DNA of 64,000 bases from contig CM051455.1 of assembly GCA_028274465.1 (NCBI GenBank), positions 50,755,351 to 50,819,350 on the forward strand, written 5' to 3'. Each line of letters starts with the position of its first letter. Within the stretch, counting starts at the first letter, position 1. The notes beneath the pieces were generated by a model, which was given only the letters and a program-made list of their open reading frames with translations, did not search any database and had not been told where the DNA came from. The position numbers were made by a program, and so were the translations under genes. This DNA is from Plantago ovata. Its lineage: Eukaryota; Streptophyta; Magnoliopsida; Lamiales; Plantaginaceae. This document shows positions 44,145-55,149 of the stretch, piece by piece.

Positions 44145-44770
44145 TCAGGTGATGTATCTGCACAATCGCATAAAAAAAAACGTGTTTATTCTTCATACTG
44201 ATACTTGACGCCTGACGGATACGTATCGTTTTCTTTTTCCTTTGTCTTAGTTTTAAATTCAATATGTGTTAGTATATATATTGATGAAGCTCATGATGCA
44301 ATTAAGATAGAAAATTGATCGATCCGTTTTTGTATCTTTTTTTTCTATTTGAATTTTGGGGTTTATTTATCTCATACCGTTACCAACATTTGTATATATG
44401 TTCATGTGCTTCGTACATAGATAGAAGGTGCTTGTGTAAAATTTACTTCTTTTTATTCTCGTGAGAATGTGTAAAATTGTTTGAAGAATGGGAAGAGATC
44501 ATGTGAATTTGGGGTAAACTAAATGAAACAACGAATTAAACTAAAAAGAGAAAAAAAAAACAAACTGCACTTCTAATGAAGAACATTTATTGATGTTACT
44601 AAAATACCAGAGTAAACATGAAACACTTGTCCGAACATTGTAATATATAATATCTAAAAACAAAAAGAAAAAGAATATCAGGGTAAAGAATCAAACCGCC
44701 CCGTAGAACGATCGACCTTTACTTAAATGAAATGACCTTCATTCTCACTGACGAGTACTCGTTCGATTTT
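44145..44770. other. 3' flank of protease inhibitor copy B
   Basis: From about 44390 this aligns by eye with the 3' flank of copy A (about 31080-31435) and with the relic at 55505-55845. It probably contains the 3' UTR of copy B. No other gene is seen. Confidence 0.6.
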
Positions 44771-45028
44771 CTAACCAATATGCGGCACGGCAGCAACAAG
44801 ATTACTAGGTTCGTCGAGGATGATGACAACCCGGTTGCAGCAAAAGTCAGAAGGTGGTGCGGCAGCTTTGGCCCAAGTGGTGACAAACACACTTGGATTC
44901 TCCTTCTGTATGGTCCTCTCAGCATCTTGAGATTTCGCACCAACAAGTTCAGGCCATGCAACCTTAGCACCACCTAAGTTGCAACAGCCGAGGTTAAAGC
45001 ATGACCCGCCTTTGGTATCACAAGACAT
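44771..45028 (-). CDS. Potato inhibitor I family protease inhibitor, copy B
   Basis: Paralogue of copy A with the same 85-residue length: Cys-rich start (MSCDTKGGSC), VAWPELVGAKS, IQKENPSV, a loop around AKAAAPPSDF, then CCNRVVIILDE and the ending VAAVPHIG. It keeps the unusual proline-pair loop, so the loop predates the duplication and is not a defect of one copy. Unlike copy A its upstream region is uninterrupted: a minus-strand TATAAAA at 45098-45104 lies about 70 bases before the ATG. Both copies remain open, suggesting selection or recent duplication. Target protease unknown. Confidence 0.88.
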   Translation of the reverse strand: MSCDTKGGSCFNLGCCNLGGAKVAWPELVGAKSQDAERTIQKENPSVFVTTWAKAAAPPSDFCCNRVVIILDEPSNLVAAVPHIG

Positions 45029-45097
45029 TCTTGCTAGCTTCTTCTCTCAAAATTTGGTTGTGTTTCTGATGACTTTCTTCTAGGTTCACAGCTTAGC

Positions 45098-45104
45098 TTT
45101 TATA
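45098..45104 (-). promoter_or_regulatory. TATA box of protease inhibitor copy B
   Basis: TATAAAA on the minus strand, 70 bases upstream of the start codon at 45028. Its counterpart for copy A is now beyond the retrotransposon at 36483-36489. Confidence 0.65.
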
Positions 45105-45281
45105 AAGAAAGATATGATGATGAGTAAATTGTTGTTTCCTTCTTTACATGCAAGTAATTTTCAAAAAGATGTTGATATTACAGTAATATTGTGTGAAATT
45201 AAAGTGGATGGAGTTACCTTTAAGTAAATTATACTTGCTCTTTTTCATATTCGTAACTATAACTTTATCTAATAAATTTTT

Positions 45282-45420
45282 ACTACGAATTATTTTTAAA
45301 CTACACCTCATGAAATATATCTAGAATATGTTAAGAGTTAAAAAATTCACTACGAATTACTTTTAAACTACACCTCATGTAAGTTGTTTTCCGGAATATG
45401 TTATGAGTTAAAAAAATCGG
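45282..45420. repeat. Tandem duplication of about 70 bp
   Basis: The segment starting ACTACGAATTATTTTTAAAC and ending near GAGTTAAAAAA (45282-45348) is repeated directly after it (45349-45420) with a few changes. Upstream of protease inhibitor copy B. Confidence 0.75.
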
Positions 45421-46051
45421 CAGCATATTATTTATTTTTTATTTTATCATTTTCGCTTTCAAATAAAATCGCTGCAAAATTGAATTAATGTTTTACATAG
45501 AGTACAAAATAAACAGAATACCTCAAAGAAAAAAAAAAACTTGACCAAATACTCATGATAATTTATTAGACATAACCAATAACACAAATTCAAATAACTA
45601 ATCCCCAAATTACATTCCCATTTAAGAGAACTTTATTATCATTATGTAAGGGAGATCCTATCTTCAAATTGTACGTGGCATTGGGAAATTACTTCAATAG
45701 GTTTTTAACTGTTGCGTCGAAGTCGTTGTAGGCAGGGGCGGGCATAATCAAATCACCACTAGATTCCACCATAACCCAATTTGACATTTGGTCATTTGGT
45801 GTTCCCGATTCTTAATTAATATTTCTATTTCTGTACTCTATACCTTCAAGTGATTAATTGAACTGTGATAAAATATTTAGGTAAATTATTAATAAATCAA
45901 AATTTCATGGAGCAAAACTGAGAAACCGTATACAGTAAAACTTCTCTAAGAAAATACTCTATAAAGGATAAGCTCATTTTTGTAGTAAAAACTCATTGGT
46001 CCAATTTTAGACCAGTTATAAATAAGAATACATTCTACATTGTAATGTTAT
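45421..46051. other. Intergenic, transposon-like debris
   Basis: No gene seen. AAAACTTCTCTAAGAAAATACT through AATTTTAGACCAGTTATAAA (about 45948-46025) has the look of a common plant repeat but no boundaries were found; it is broken by the solo LTR that starts at 46052. Confidence 0.4.
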
Positions 46052-47338
46052 TGTAACAAAGAAAATTGCACAAATGAAATTTTTATTGATTTAAAATATT
46101 AAGATTTACAATCTATACGAATCCTCTGATTCGACTCTTCAACAAATATCTATAACTTGACTTTTGAGAGGTTAAGCGACTTTGACGCTTCGTCTTCTTG
46201 TATTTGACTTGGAAGCTTGGATTTGTTGACTCAAGGGCCTTCGCAACTTGTTCTTGAGACAATGCTTTGACTTGTTTGAAGTTGGCAGTTGACGCTTGTT
46301 AATTTCTTGGATTTGTTGATTCAAGGGCCTTCGCAGCTTGTTCTTGAATCTTCACTTGAAGTTGACGGCGATCGCTTGTTAACTTCTTGTTGACTTGATG
46401 AATGTCGTTGACTTCGCCTTGAGCTTCTTGGCTTGTGTGTATCTTCTTCAAAGGCTTTATGCTTGATCTTGACTAGGATGGAGGACTTGACTTGAGTGCA
46501 TCTATTCGAGGGCTTCTTGGCTTGATCTCGACGAATGTGTCTTTCTTCTTGAAATCCGACCTTCGATCTTCTTTAGAGGAAGTTCGATCTTCAGAAAACG
46601 TTTATTCAAGGGCTTTTCCGCTTGATCTTGAATTAAACAGTACTTCTTGCTTGAGTTTGGTGAAGAACACCAAGAACTCCGTCTTGAATTCTTCTTGCCT
46701 TCTTGATTTGATCCTCCTTTGTGGAATTTGGACCTTCAATAACGTTTCTCCAAGTGCGCAATGGCTTTCTCCTGGATCAAACGTCTGATTTTCTCCTTGG
46801 GACCTTCTTGAACTTCTTGAATGCCTTCTTGAACTCTGTGGGTGCCTTCTTGAAATCCGTGGATGCCTTCTTGAACTTCTGGAATTCTCTTTGGACTTCT
46901 GGCTTCTTGAATGCTCTGCTTCTGAGAATGTGAGGTGTGATTTTCTGGTGGAGAATGAGTTACTTATATAGGTGTGAAAAAAGAGAAGGATCAATTCTGA
47001 TTGGTCGATACAGATTTGATCTTATCTGTATTTACTTCTAGCAATTAATTAATAACTGCATCAATTTTATGACGTGGCACATCATGATTGGTCAACTTGA
47101 GTCTTCTTTCACATGTCATTATTTTTAAAATATAAAAATAATATTGACACAGACCATTTGATTGGCCAGAAATATGTCATCTTTTTCACACAATTATTTC
47201 ATGAGAAATAATATTAAGTGGCTTTAAAGTCTTCACAATTTCCACGTGGCACAATTTGATAGGCCACAAATGAAGCATATTAAAATCATTTAATTTGATG
47301 ATTTTAATTATTTACTTGACACATTTTGAGTGTCTACA
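46052..47338 (-). mobile_element. Probable solo LTR (minus strand)
   Basis: On the minus strand the unit starts TGTAGACACTCAAAATGTG (plus 47338) and ends TTTGTTACA (plus 46052), with TG/CA ends. Flanks GTTAT (46047-46051) and ATTAT (47339-47343) match at four of five bases. Inside, CCTATATAAGTAAC (near 46965) fits a promoter and AATAAA near 46086 a polyadenylation signal, in the right order for an LTR. Its transcribed part contains Ser-Arg-rich repeats in one frame (46602-46994), which I treat as LTR sequence, not a gene. No second copy or internal region is present in the window. Confidence 0.6.
46804..46890. repeat. 21-bp tandem repeats inside the solo LTR
   Basis: Three to four copies of TTCTTGAACTCTGTGGATGC plus C in a row with small changes. 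The period of 21 keeps a 7-residue repeat open on the minus strand. Confidence 0.75.
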
Positions 47339-47434
47339 ATTATTTCATGATTTTTGCAAGTTAGGTATGAAGGAATTATATCTCCACATAGTAATAAATT
47401 CAATGGCTAAAAATAAATGTGTATGTGTTACATC

Positions 47435-47811
47435 CTTAGAAGCACCGATACGGATACGGACACGGACACTATACGGGCACGAATACGCTAATACGTCAAA
47501 ATCTAAAAAAGTAGGATACGGATACGTGAACCGATACGTTCAATTTTTTAATATTTTAATATATTTAGTATGTAGATTATTTTATTTTTTATAATTTCTA
47601 GTTAGTTATTCTAATGAATACTAAAAAACAAATAATAAAAGTAAATAACTAAATATTACTCTCTAATTGTTGATCACAAACTATAACAAATGCTCAACGA
47701 CATGGTTAAAGGTAGGGATACGTACGTATCGGAGACGAATCGGAGCGAATCGAGTATCGGATACGTATCAGAATGGATACTTCAATATTTTGAAGTATCG
47801 GTGCTTCCTAG
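47435..47811. mobile_element. Short TIR element with 8-bp target duplication
   Basis: 377 bp with ends CTTAGAAGCACCGATACGG and, inverted, CTAGGAAGCACCGATACTT, flanked by GTTACATC on both sides (47427-47434 and 47812-47819). ATACGGATACG-type words recur near both ends. The 8-base duplication suggests hAT, but a Mutator-like element with a worn ninth base is possible. No gene inside. Confidence 0.82.
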
Positions 47812-48204
47812 GTTACATCACATGAAATTTATTTATTTATTTTTTTGGTAAAGTAATGTATTCAGTCCTTAGACTTTATCGAAATTAAAAAAGGGTACAA
47901 TGGGGGAGGGTGGTAATTCACAAAGAACTCCATCTCTCAAAGATTGTCTCTCTAGTCTAGTCTAGACATTTGACCAGCATACATATACATATTTATTAGC
48001 TGATCTTTTAACCCATAAAGTTCACTTCCCAGGGCATCAGATGATAAGTACTTGTGCAAAGTTGCTAGTGAAATTTAGGTGATCTTTTTTGTTGCAATTA
48101 CATCATTTATATTTTATATGTTTAGTAACTCATTTACGTATCATCTGGTTGAACATAAAACTTATTTTGAACTTGTCAAGAATGTTCACTACAAGGGATC
48201 TGAT

Positions 48205-48485
48205 GTTTAACGACGGACTCATCCGTCGCTGAAAATAAGCGATACGTCGCTGATTAGGCTCAGCGACGGATCGCTAAATATAGCGACGGATGAGAATTCC
48301 ATCGCTAATACGTTGGTCGTAAACGAATTAACGACGAATCAACGATCCGTCACGAATTAGCGACGGAGTAGCGACGGATGATTCGTTGACCGTGTTGCGA
48401 CGGTTGACTCATCCGTCGCAAAGGTCATGGTCAGCTTACTAGTCTAACCAGGACTTTAGCGACGGATGAGTTATCCGTCGCTGGT
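48205..48485. repeat. CACTA subterminal repeats, left end
   Basis: About ten copies of GCGACGGAT / ATCCGTCGC in both orientations just inside the terminus. Same motif as in the element at 1-2235. Confidence 0.88.
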
Positions 48486-48744
48486 TTTTTTTTTTTTTTT
48501 AAACAAATTCTTTATATTTAAATAAAATTCAAACAAAAAAAACCCATTGAACCTGTTACACACATCATTAATATTCGTAATAAATAAATTCCCCAAAAAT
48601 AAATGCGAAAAGCATTTTCAATAACGAAACGATCCAATAATCATAATAAAAATCATTCATACAATAAATATCTAATGTAATATCCGATAGGAAGTATAAT
48701 ATTCGTTCATGAGTCGAAAAACAACATAAAAAAACTAAACTGGA

Positions 48745-50551
48745 TCATGGAGAAGGGGGTGGCGGTGGTGGTGCGCTGGAGGAAGGAGGTGGCATCCCCA
48801 ACTTCGCATAAATGGCAGCGATGTGGGCCTCCTGCTCAGCCTGTCTCTCGGCCAGCCTCCTAATCTCTGCATCCTTCTCTGCCAACTCCGCTCTGAGGGC
48901 GGCCTCAGAAGAAGTACTAGAAGACGTGGTCCGTGAGGCAGAGTTCCCGAGATGACGGGAACGCGCATGCCTCGCGCTACTGGTGGTAGCAGCCAAACTC
49001 CCTAGTCCCAAGCGACGACCCTTCTCGTCCTCCCGATCCAGTTCCAACAAAATGTTGTTCATCTCCTCGACAGTGAGGTCCTTGTCACTAATCCTGTCTG
49101 TATAGGCCTTCTGAAAGGATAAATCAATAGTGCAAGGCGTTAGTGAATTCAAGTATTATTGAAATCAACCGTATTTAATGAACACAAGTATTGCAGAACT
49201 TACCGCAATCTTCTCGGCCTTAGTAGACAACCATTCGCCATCAGGGCCCATCTGAGACTTCGTGAAGAACGTGAAGAGAAGACTCTCGTTATCCTCAATC
49301 TGAATGACACATGAATTACAAGTATAAAAGGCATGATAAAAAAGATCACAAAGTATAAGAGGCATGATGTATAAAATCACAAAGTTCGAACTGATATTAC
49401 AAGTACAAGAATAATATTAAAACCACAAAGTTAATTAATTATACACTTACCAGCCTATTCATGTTGGCTGTAGCGATGGACTGAGAGCCAAATCGATGTG
49501 TGACCATGCTCTTGGTCCCATCCTCGGGCCTCGCCTTCCTGTTTGAAGCGCTCTGCTCAGCCGCACGCTGGACTTTTGGATCAGGCCAGTAGGCCTTCCA
49601 CTGAACCCACAGTTCATCTCCTAGCCAACTCGGCTTCCCCAGTCTGTCAGTGTGCCTGGCCTTCATGGTATTAACCATCCCCTTGTAAAGGGAACTACCA
49701 TGGACGTTGAAGCAGTACCAGAGTGGCCACAACAGAGCTTTGGGAAGGAAGTAATATTTCTACACAAGTACAGACAAACATCCAAAAACATACTAATTGT
49801 GAGAACTTAAAAACAGTCAATTATAACAAGTGTAGCACATGCACAACAATTATATCGGTGACTAACATATCACCCAAGTACAGTGGCTAACATACCACTC
49901 ACATTGTCCTATATTTTACTACAACAATGGTGACTAACATATCACCCAAATACAGTGGCTAACATACCACTCACATACAGTAACATACCACTCAAGACAA
50001 AAAAACAATTATGAAACAGCAGTATGATTATTAACTCACCCTCAGCTCCTCAAAGTACTCTCCCTTTAACTGGTCAGGGATGGTAGTCCACTGGGCGCCA
50101 CCCTGTTGTGGTGGGAGCATCTTGGCCCTGATGATCTGGCCTAGGTTGTGAGCCGCCTTTTCCGCAAATAACCTGCAAAGAATAAGGCAATCATTAAGCA
50201 AACCTTCGTAATATATAGTAATGAACTCAAGCCATAATACAACAATTTTACGTAAATATATAAGTTAAATCGTAATACTTACTTGTCCCCGTTGGGGTAG
50301 AGTACAGGCCTACCATTCCACTGAAGACCGTCCATGGGTGATCTGTAGGGACAGTCACCGTCTGGCACGTGGGCCCATGGGTCACGGGGATCGCTCGAGC
50401 CCCTACTGGACTCACCTGGAGTCCCACGAGCAGTCGGGGAGCCGTGCTGTGAGCTAGGCCCGGTGTCATCTCCCTCAGTACGTGGTGACTGAGGAGTGCG
50501 TGGAATCTCATCCGGTTGTATGGTGTAACGAGGCAGTCTGGGTTTCGGCAT
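48745..50551 (-). CDS. Transposase_24 (Ptta/En/Spm) family protein, full length
   Basis: CACTA-encoded accessory protein. Five exons on the minus strand, 50283-50551, 50040-50172, 49451-49759, 49204-49299 and 48745-49110, have GT-AG borders and join in frame to 390 residues. The N-terminal part is Pro/Ser-rich (PRTPQSPRTEGDD); the conserved core has WNGRPVLYPNGDK, GGAQWTTIPDQLKGEYFEEL, KYYFLPKALLWPLWYCFNVH and ARHTDRLGKPSWLGDELW, then GPDGEWLSTKAEKIA. The C-terminus has an Ala/Glu-rich coiled coil (ALRAELAEKDAEIRRLAERQ) and a proline run. The ATG at 50551 directly follows an acceptor-like TTTGCAG, so an upstream exon is possible. Exon phases equal those of the shorter gene at 817-1642. The open frame over five exons suggests it was recently functional. 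Confidence 0.82.
49845..49990. repeat. Tandem repeat in intron of the Transposase_24 gene
   Basis: GTGACTAACATATCACCCAA followed by TACAGTGGCTAACATACCAC occurs twice, with a third partial copy. Intron repeats also occur in the related gene at 1145-1310, but with a different unit. Confidence 0.75.
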
Positions 50552-51604
50552 CTGCAAATTAAAGCAAAGATATGTGTTAGTACATACAGAATTGAATATA
50601 AAACATGTACAATCAGAGATATAGCAAGGAACGACACTAGACATTCGGGTGGTCACGGCAGTAGGACTCCCAAACATCATGAAGGGGACTCGGCATCCAC
50701 TCTTTGGGCGGAACTCCCAAAGGCCAGTTGGCTTTCCAAACCTCAAGTAAGGGAATCCTCAGTGTACGTTCTGACATATTTGAATGCTAAACCTGACCAA
50801 TCGAAGTTTAGTTCATTGCTAACGTATTATTTCATTCTATTTATCGAGGTTTTTACTTGCCATTTAAGATATGTGTAATTAAGGAAAAATTTTATATATA
50901 TAATTTATTATATTTTGCTAACATACCCAAAATTCTTACTCATTTTTATTATTAATTTTTACTTTGCATTATACTTATAATATTTCTAAATTACAACTAA
51001 TTACTTTGCATTATAGTTACGATATGTCTATATTATACATTTTCATTAACAACTAATTACAACTAATTACAACTAATTACGGCCGATTACGATCGAATCA
51101 TACTACAACTAAATTGTAGAGGTCTCCAATCAACCCCAAACAAAGTCTCAATACTCCAAATATCAATTCAACCCAATCAAATTCTCAATTACTAAAACAA
51201 AATTTCAATTCCTAAAATACCCAATTCATCCCAAATCTATCAATTCACCAACCAAAACTTGTGCATCTCCCCTAATTTGAGCTACATAACATAATAGATA
51301 CTACTAAAATGCATACCATTCAATGAAATTGAAAAAGAATGAAGAATACTCAAATTTAGACAAGTTAGGGTTAGAAGTTAATACCTTTGATTGCGGAATA
51401 AATGGTGAAAGAATCACGCAATTGACTAGCTACCCTTGTTCCTTGATGGAAGAGCTTCGAAATGACTATAACCTTGTGTGAAATGGCCAAGAAATGAAGA
51501 TGTGGCGGTATGGCCGACGCACGCCGGGAAGGAGAGACGGAGAGTTTGTGTTTTCTGTGTGTGCGTGAACTGATATGTTCTGTGTATTATTTTTTTTTAT
51601 ATAA

Positions 51605-52005
51605 CCAGTCTGCGACGGATTCGCTAAACAGCGACGGATGAGTCATCCGTCGTAATATAACGACGGATGAATCCATCCGTCCCTAGCTTTTATTTTCCTA
51701 TTTCTTTCTTTTTTTCCATGATCAATGAGATATACGACGGATGAGTAATCCGTCGTAATTACGAGACGATGAATCCATCCGTTGCAGAAACGAACAACGG
51801 ATGGAATCATCTGTCACTAATAATGCGACGGATAAGCATCCGTCGCAACTCTCAAACGTCCCAAGGGTTTAGGGACGCGCATTATCACGAATTGTCTTTA
51901 TCCGTCGCTATTTCTATTTCATCCGTCGTAAAAAGACCGATCCGTCGCTAAAGGTAGGGACGGATCGATCCGTCGCTAATTTCGGTCGCTGTTTATGGTA
52001 TTTCT
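51605..52005. repeat. CACTA subterminal repeats, right end
   Basis: More than ten GCGACGGAT / ATCCGTCGC-type words, direct and inverted, up to the terminus. Confidence 0.88.
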
Positions 52006-52399
52006 TGTAGTGGTTTTAAACCTCTATTCCACAATCATTATATAATTTTAGTTTTCAATTGATATATATTGTTTAATTTTGGTTTATTTGTTAGATACAC
52101 TATCCATGCACCATATTGATTGTATACTATATAGTACACTTTAGAATGCATGTTAACATTTTAAACTACTATTTTGTTATGAAAAAAGTATTTTACATAC
52201 AAAACTCTACGTAGAAATAAACTCTCTTATAATAAGATTAATTTTTGTGAATCCCAATAATATTACTATGTGGAGTTTTTAATGTAATTAATGTGTAAAC
52301 CATGGAAGGACCAAATTAGAAAGGGAAAAAAAATCAGTTGGAACTAAAAATGCAAATGGCCCCGTTAACAAAAATACAATTTTCCCAAAGTCTCATCTA

Positions 52400-53812
52400 T
52401 TATCTAGATTTAGTATGCTGGACTTTCCAGGCTGACACAGAGCGTAAGGCTGTACCGTTCCACCCCAAAAGCATCGATTTCCCGTTCATATCCATAGTAC
52501 AATATTTCCAGCTTGCGGATTCTCTAATCAGCATTCTTGCTTGACACAAGGATGCAGGACTTAGCTCCGTTTCAACAATACCAAACCTTGCAAGATATAT
52601 GCGCCAAAAATCAATCGAAAGACATTGCTCGTAATTCGTAGCTATCTTGTGGAAGTATAGCTGTTCACATGCTTTCCTATAACGATTGTCACGTTCCAGG
52701 CAAGCTTCTAGACAGTCGAACATGGCACTACAAAGAGACAGCGAACCGTGAAAGTTTCCCTTGGAATTAGCTTCTGCCTCAATGACCACTATCACACAAG
52801 GATTTAGGTTCTTGATCTCTCCCAAAACAGCTGTTAGATTCTTGGAGGTCAATGACAAGGCCAAAAGACAATATTCCATGAAAACTGCTACTGTTTCACT
52901 TTCCTGATCTAGATCGAAAAAATCCTTTCTGAACGGTTGGTTCTTTTCGCAGTGCACTCTTGCAAAGCTAAAAGATAAATTCATGGACTTTGCAAAAGTT
53001 GACAGCAGTTTGCCAGTTTCTTCGCATTTATCCTCGTCATTGCAGATTGCACTAATCTTGAGCAGCTTTGGTCGCAATGGTTCACGAGTGGCAAGAGCAT
53101 GGATCAGAATCATCCACTGGGACCCTAATTTTGCACCAACATCAATAAAGTGAATCCTCTCAGCTGATCCAACATAGTCCAAAACTGTTTGGATTGCGGT
53201 AAAATGTGAGATTTGAACGAGAGGCAGTCTTTGTTCACTGCTATGGATATCAGTTCTCGCATGCTTCCACGCTTCTTCTGCGTCAAAATGTGCCATGACT
53301 TCTCTCTCCGGATAGCTCAATACATCAATCTTTTCCTGAAAATGCCTGGCAAAACATGTGATAATTCTCTCAACAGGGTGATCATCAGGGGAAGCAGAAA
53401 GAAGAGGACTAATCAATTTTTCAGCTTGACCGTAGTCCTCGACTGAAAAACTTTCTGCTGCATTTAAGAGAGAAAGAGCACGTGTAACATGAATTTCATT
53501 CTCATGAGAAAGATTACCAACATTTTCTAAGAGACCACTTCTCTTTGAAGAGTGTTGTAACATCCTTGCCATTCTCAGGATGCTCGTAGCAGATAATACC
53601 TGAGAAGTAATCAAGGTAGTTTCCAATCCTGAATCCGGCCAGTTTGTTTTCTGCTCAGATTCGCTACTTCTCAAACGTTTCAGTCGTTGCATATGCTTGG
53701 CTAGAATCGCAAATGGATCCTGCAAGTTACAAAGAACTACCTTCTTAGATTCCACATCTTGCTGACTGTCTTTTGCTGTGTGTGGTTCCATATTGTGAAT
53801 AGTAACATGCAT
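52400..53812 (-). CDS. GRAS transcription regulator, DELLA/RGL1-like without DELLA domain (copy 1, intact)
   Basis: Single-exon gene of 470 codons; a start at 53791 (MEPHTAKD, 463 residues) is more likely because copy 4 begins there. GRAS proteins regulate transcription in gibberellin and stress signalling. The GRAS domain fills residues from about 70 to the end: a leucine-rich part (ALSLLNAAESFSVEDYGQAE, DDHPVERIITCFARHF), the block FTAIQTVLDYVGSAERIHFIDVG with IHFID (220-224) in the VHIID place, a PFYRE-like middle (NLSFSFARVH to DLDQESETVAVFMEYCLLAL), CLEACLERDNRYRK with FWRIYLARFGIVETELS, and the SAW motif SWKYCTMDMNGKSMLLGW. No DELLA or TVHYNP motif precedes it, so gibberellin-triggered degradation is not expected. 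The RGL1-like assignment is from recalled similarity. Confidence 0.85.
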   Translation of the reverse strand: MHVTIHNMEPHTAKDSQQDVESKKVVLCNLQDPFAILAKHMQRLKRLRSSESEQKTNWPDSGLETTLITSQVLSATSILRMARMLQHSSKRSGLLENVGNLSHENEIHVTRALSLLNAAESFSVEDYGQAEKLISPLLSASPDDHPVERIITCFARHFQEKIDVLSYPEREVMAHFDAEEAWKHARTDIHSSEQRLPLVQISHFTAIQTVLDYVGSAERIHFIDVGAKLGSQWMILIHALATREPLRPKLLKISAICNDEDKCEETGKLLSTFAKSMNLSFSFARVHCEKNQPFRKDFFDLDQESETVAVFMEYCLLALSLTSKNLTAVLGEIKNLNPCVIVVIEAEANSKGNFHGSLSLCSAMFDCLEACLERDNRYRKACEQLYFHKIATNYEQCLSIDFWRIYLARFGIVETELSPASLCQARMLIRESASWKYCTMDMNGKSMLLGWNGTALRSVSAWKVQHTKSR

Positions 53813-53889
53813 AGACCGTAAGTGTTATATCAAAAGGGATGGATGCAACGATGGTTTGCTTCTCGTGGGAGTATATATACATCAATCCA

Positions 53890-54350
53890 GTGAATTCATC
53901 TATGCAACAGGTTGTATTTATCGGTACCTGTCAATATGAAGGGATGCTATTCCTAAGCGCGCTCTATTTTAATAGTTGAGGCCTTCACTGGGGGAAGTAA
54001 ATATTATGCTAGCTCATACCTTCCTGTCATTTGCCGGCTAGCATCCTTTCTGTTATTCCTTCAACTAGTCTTTTGCCGGAGGAATCAATTCATTGACTGT
54101 TTTTTTTCACTAATGAAGAAATACTTCAGTCCAAAGAAACTGCAATCAAACAAACTAGAAAGTTTATATATTGAAGCAGCTTTAACAAATCTGCTTAGTT
54201 TCTAGTACAATGCTTTTGTTTTCTGTGTTGAAAGATAGACTTTTCTAACACGGCCATACTAAAAATAATCGGAACATACTAAGAATTTACCATTATGACA
54301 GGTAAAAACAGAGAGAAGAATCAATCTAGTAGAGCTTCTGGGAAAGTATT
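53890..54350. repeat. GRAS upstream region, duplicated
   Basis: The sequence around TGCCGGCTAGCATCC, TTGCCGGAGGAATCAATTCA and TTTACCATTATGACAGGTAA recurs upstream of copy 4 (about 59460-59840) and copy 5 (about 61670-62060). The duplicated unit thus includes the promoter. Confidence 0.75.
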
Positions 54351-55149
54351 AGGCCATGTCACTGAATACAACAGACAAATTCAAGCATTCTTTAATTAAG
54401 CAAGTCTGGCCAATTTATTATTTCTGCCAATCAATGGTTTTTATGTTTTGAATATTTTTTACCAACTCATAACTTTTAGAGCCTGATAAATAACATGCAA
54501 ATACTGTCAATCAATTCATTTTCTTCTTAAAATGGTTAAATGGGAGGGTAGAACTTAGTCAAATTTGAGATATATATTAATTCAAATAATAGGTAATTAA
54601 TTTTTGTATAAATGAATTATTAAATTTTGTTTAGCATAAATGGATAAAATATGTGCTGTGAAGTTCACAGAATTAACAGTATGAGAATACAAGTATGTAA
54701 AAGAGGCAAACACAGGTTACTAAATGAACCGCAAAGCAAAATTCGATAAAAACCACCCCTTACACCACATGAGAGGTGTCACGTTGGTTATGCCCCTATG
54801 GCCCTATCGTTTAATAAACTCACACTTTATGATAAGAAATCGTAATTGGAGGCTTGGAGCCATATATTAGAACAGCAGCAAGACTGGCTTGAACTCGGTA
54901 TGAACCGGTCAGTCATACAATAATCTCCAGAATTCAATCCTGGTTACAATTTTATGTACTTCTGTTGCACATTCTGGTTACAAACTTCATACTATAACAC
55001 TCAGCATTTCAGTCATTCAATCAATTATAACACAATCACAGAAGATTCTCAATAAAATTCTTCTAGCACAAACAAGTAAGAAGATGGAGCATATACCAAA
55101 CAGAAGCAAGCTCAATAAGATTTATTGATAAAATCAGAAATTATATTCT
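54351..55149. other. Intergenic between GRAS copies
   Basis: The right part (about 54940-55149) matches the 3' flank of the other GRAS copies (for example 60050-60200). No other gene seen. Confidence 0.6.

Larger units (their letters stand above)
48187..52012 (-). mobile_element. Complete CACTA (En/Spm) transposon, non-autonomous
   Basis: 3826 bp starting CACTACAAG (48187) and ending CTTGTAGTG (52012), with the 3-base target duplication GTT on both sides (48184-48186, 52013-52015). Both ends carry dense TAGCGACGGAT-type subterminal repeats (48205-48485 and 51605-52005). It holds one five-exon Transposase_24 gene on the minus strand and nothing resembling the DDE transposase TNPD, so it should need help from an autonomous relative. 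It lies just downstream of an intact GRAS gene. Confidence 0.95.

Noticed and set aside
46602..46994. 130-codon Ser/Arg-rich frame as a host gene
   Set aside because: It lies in the transcribed part of a probable solo LTR, and the repeats have a period divisible by three, which keeps a frame open by chance.
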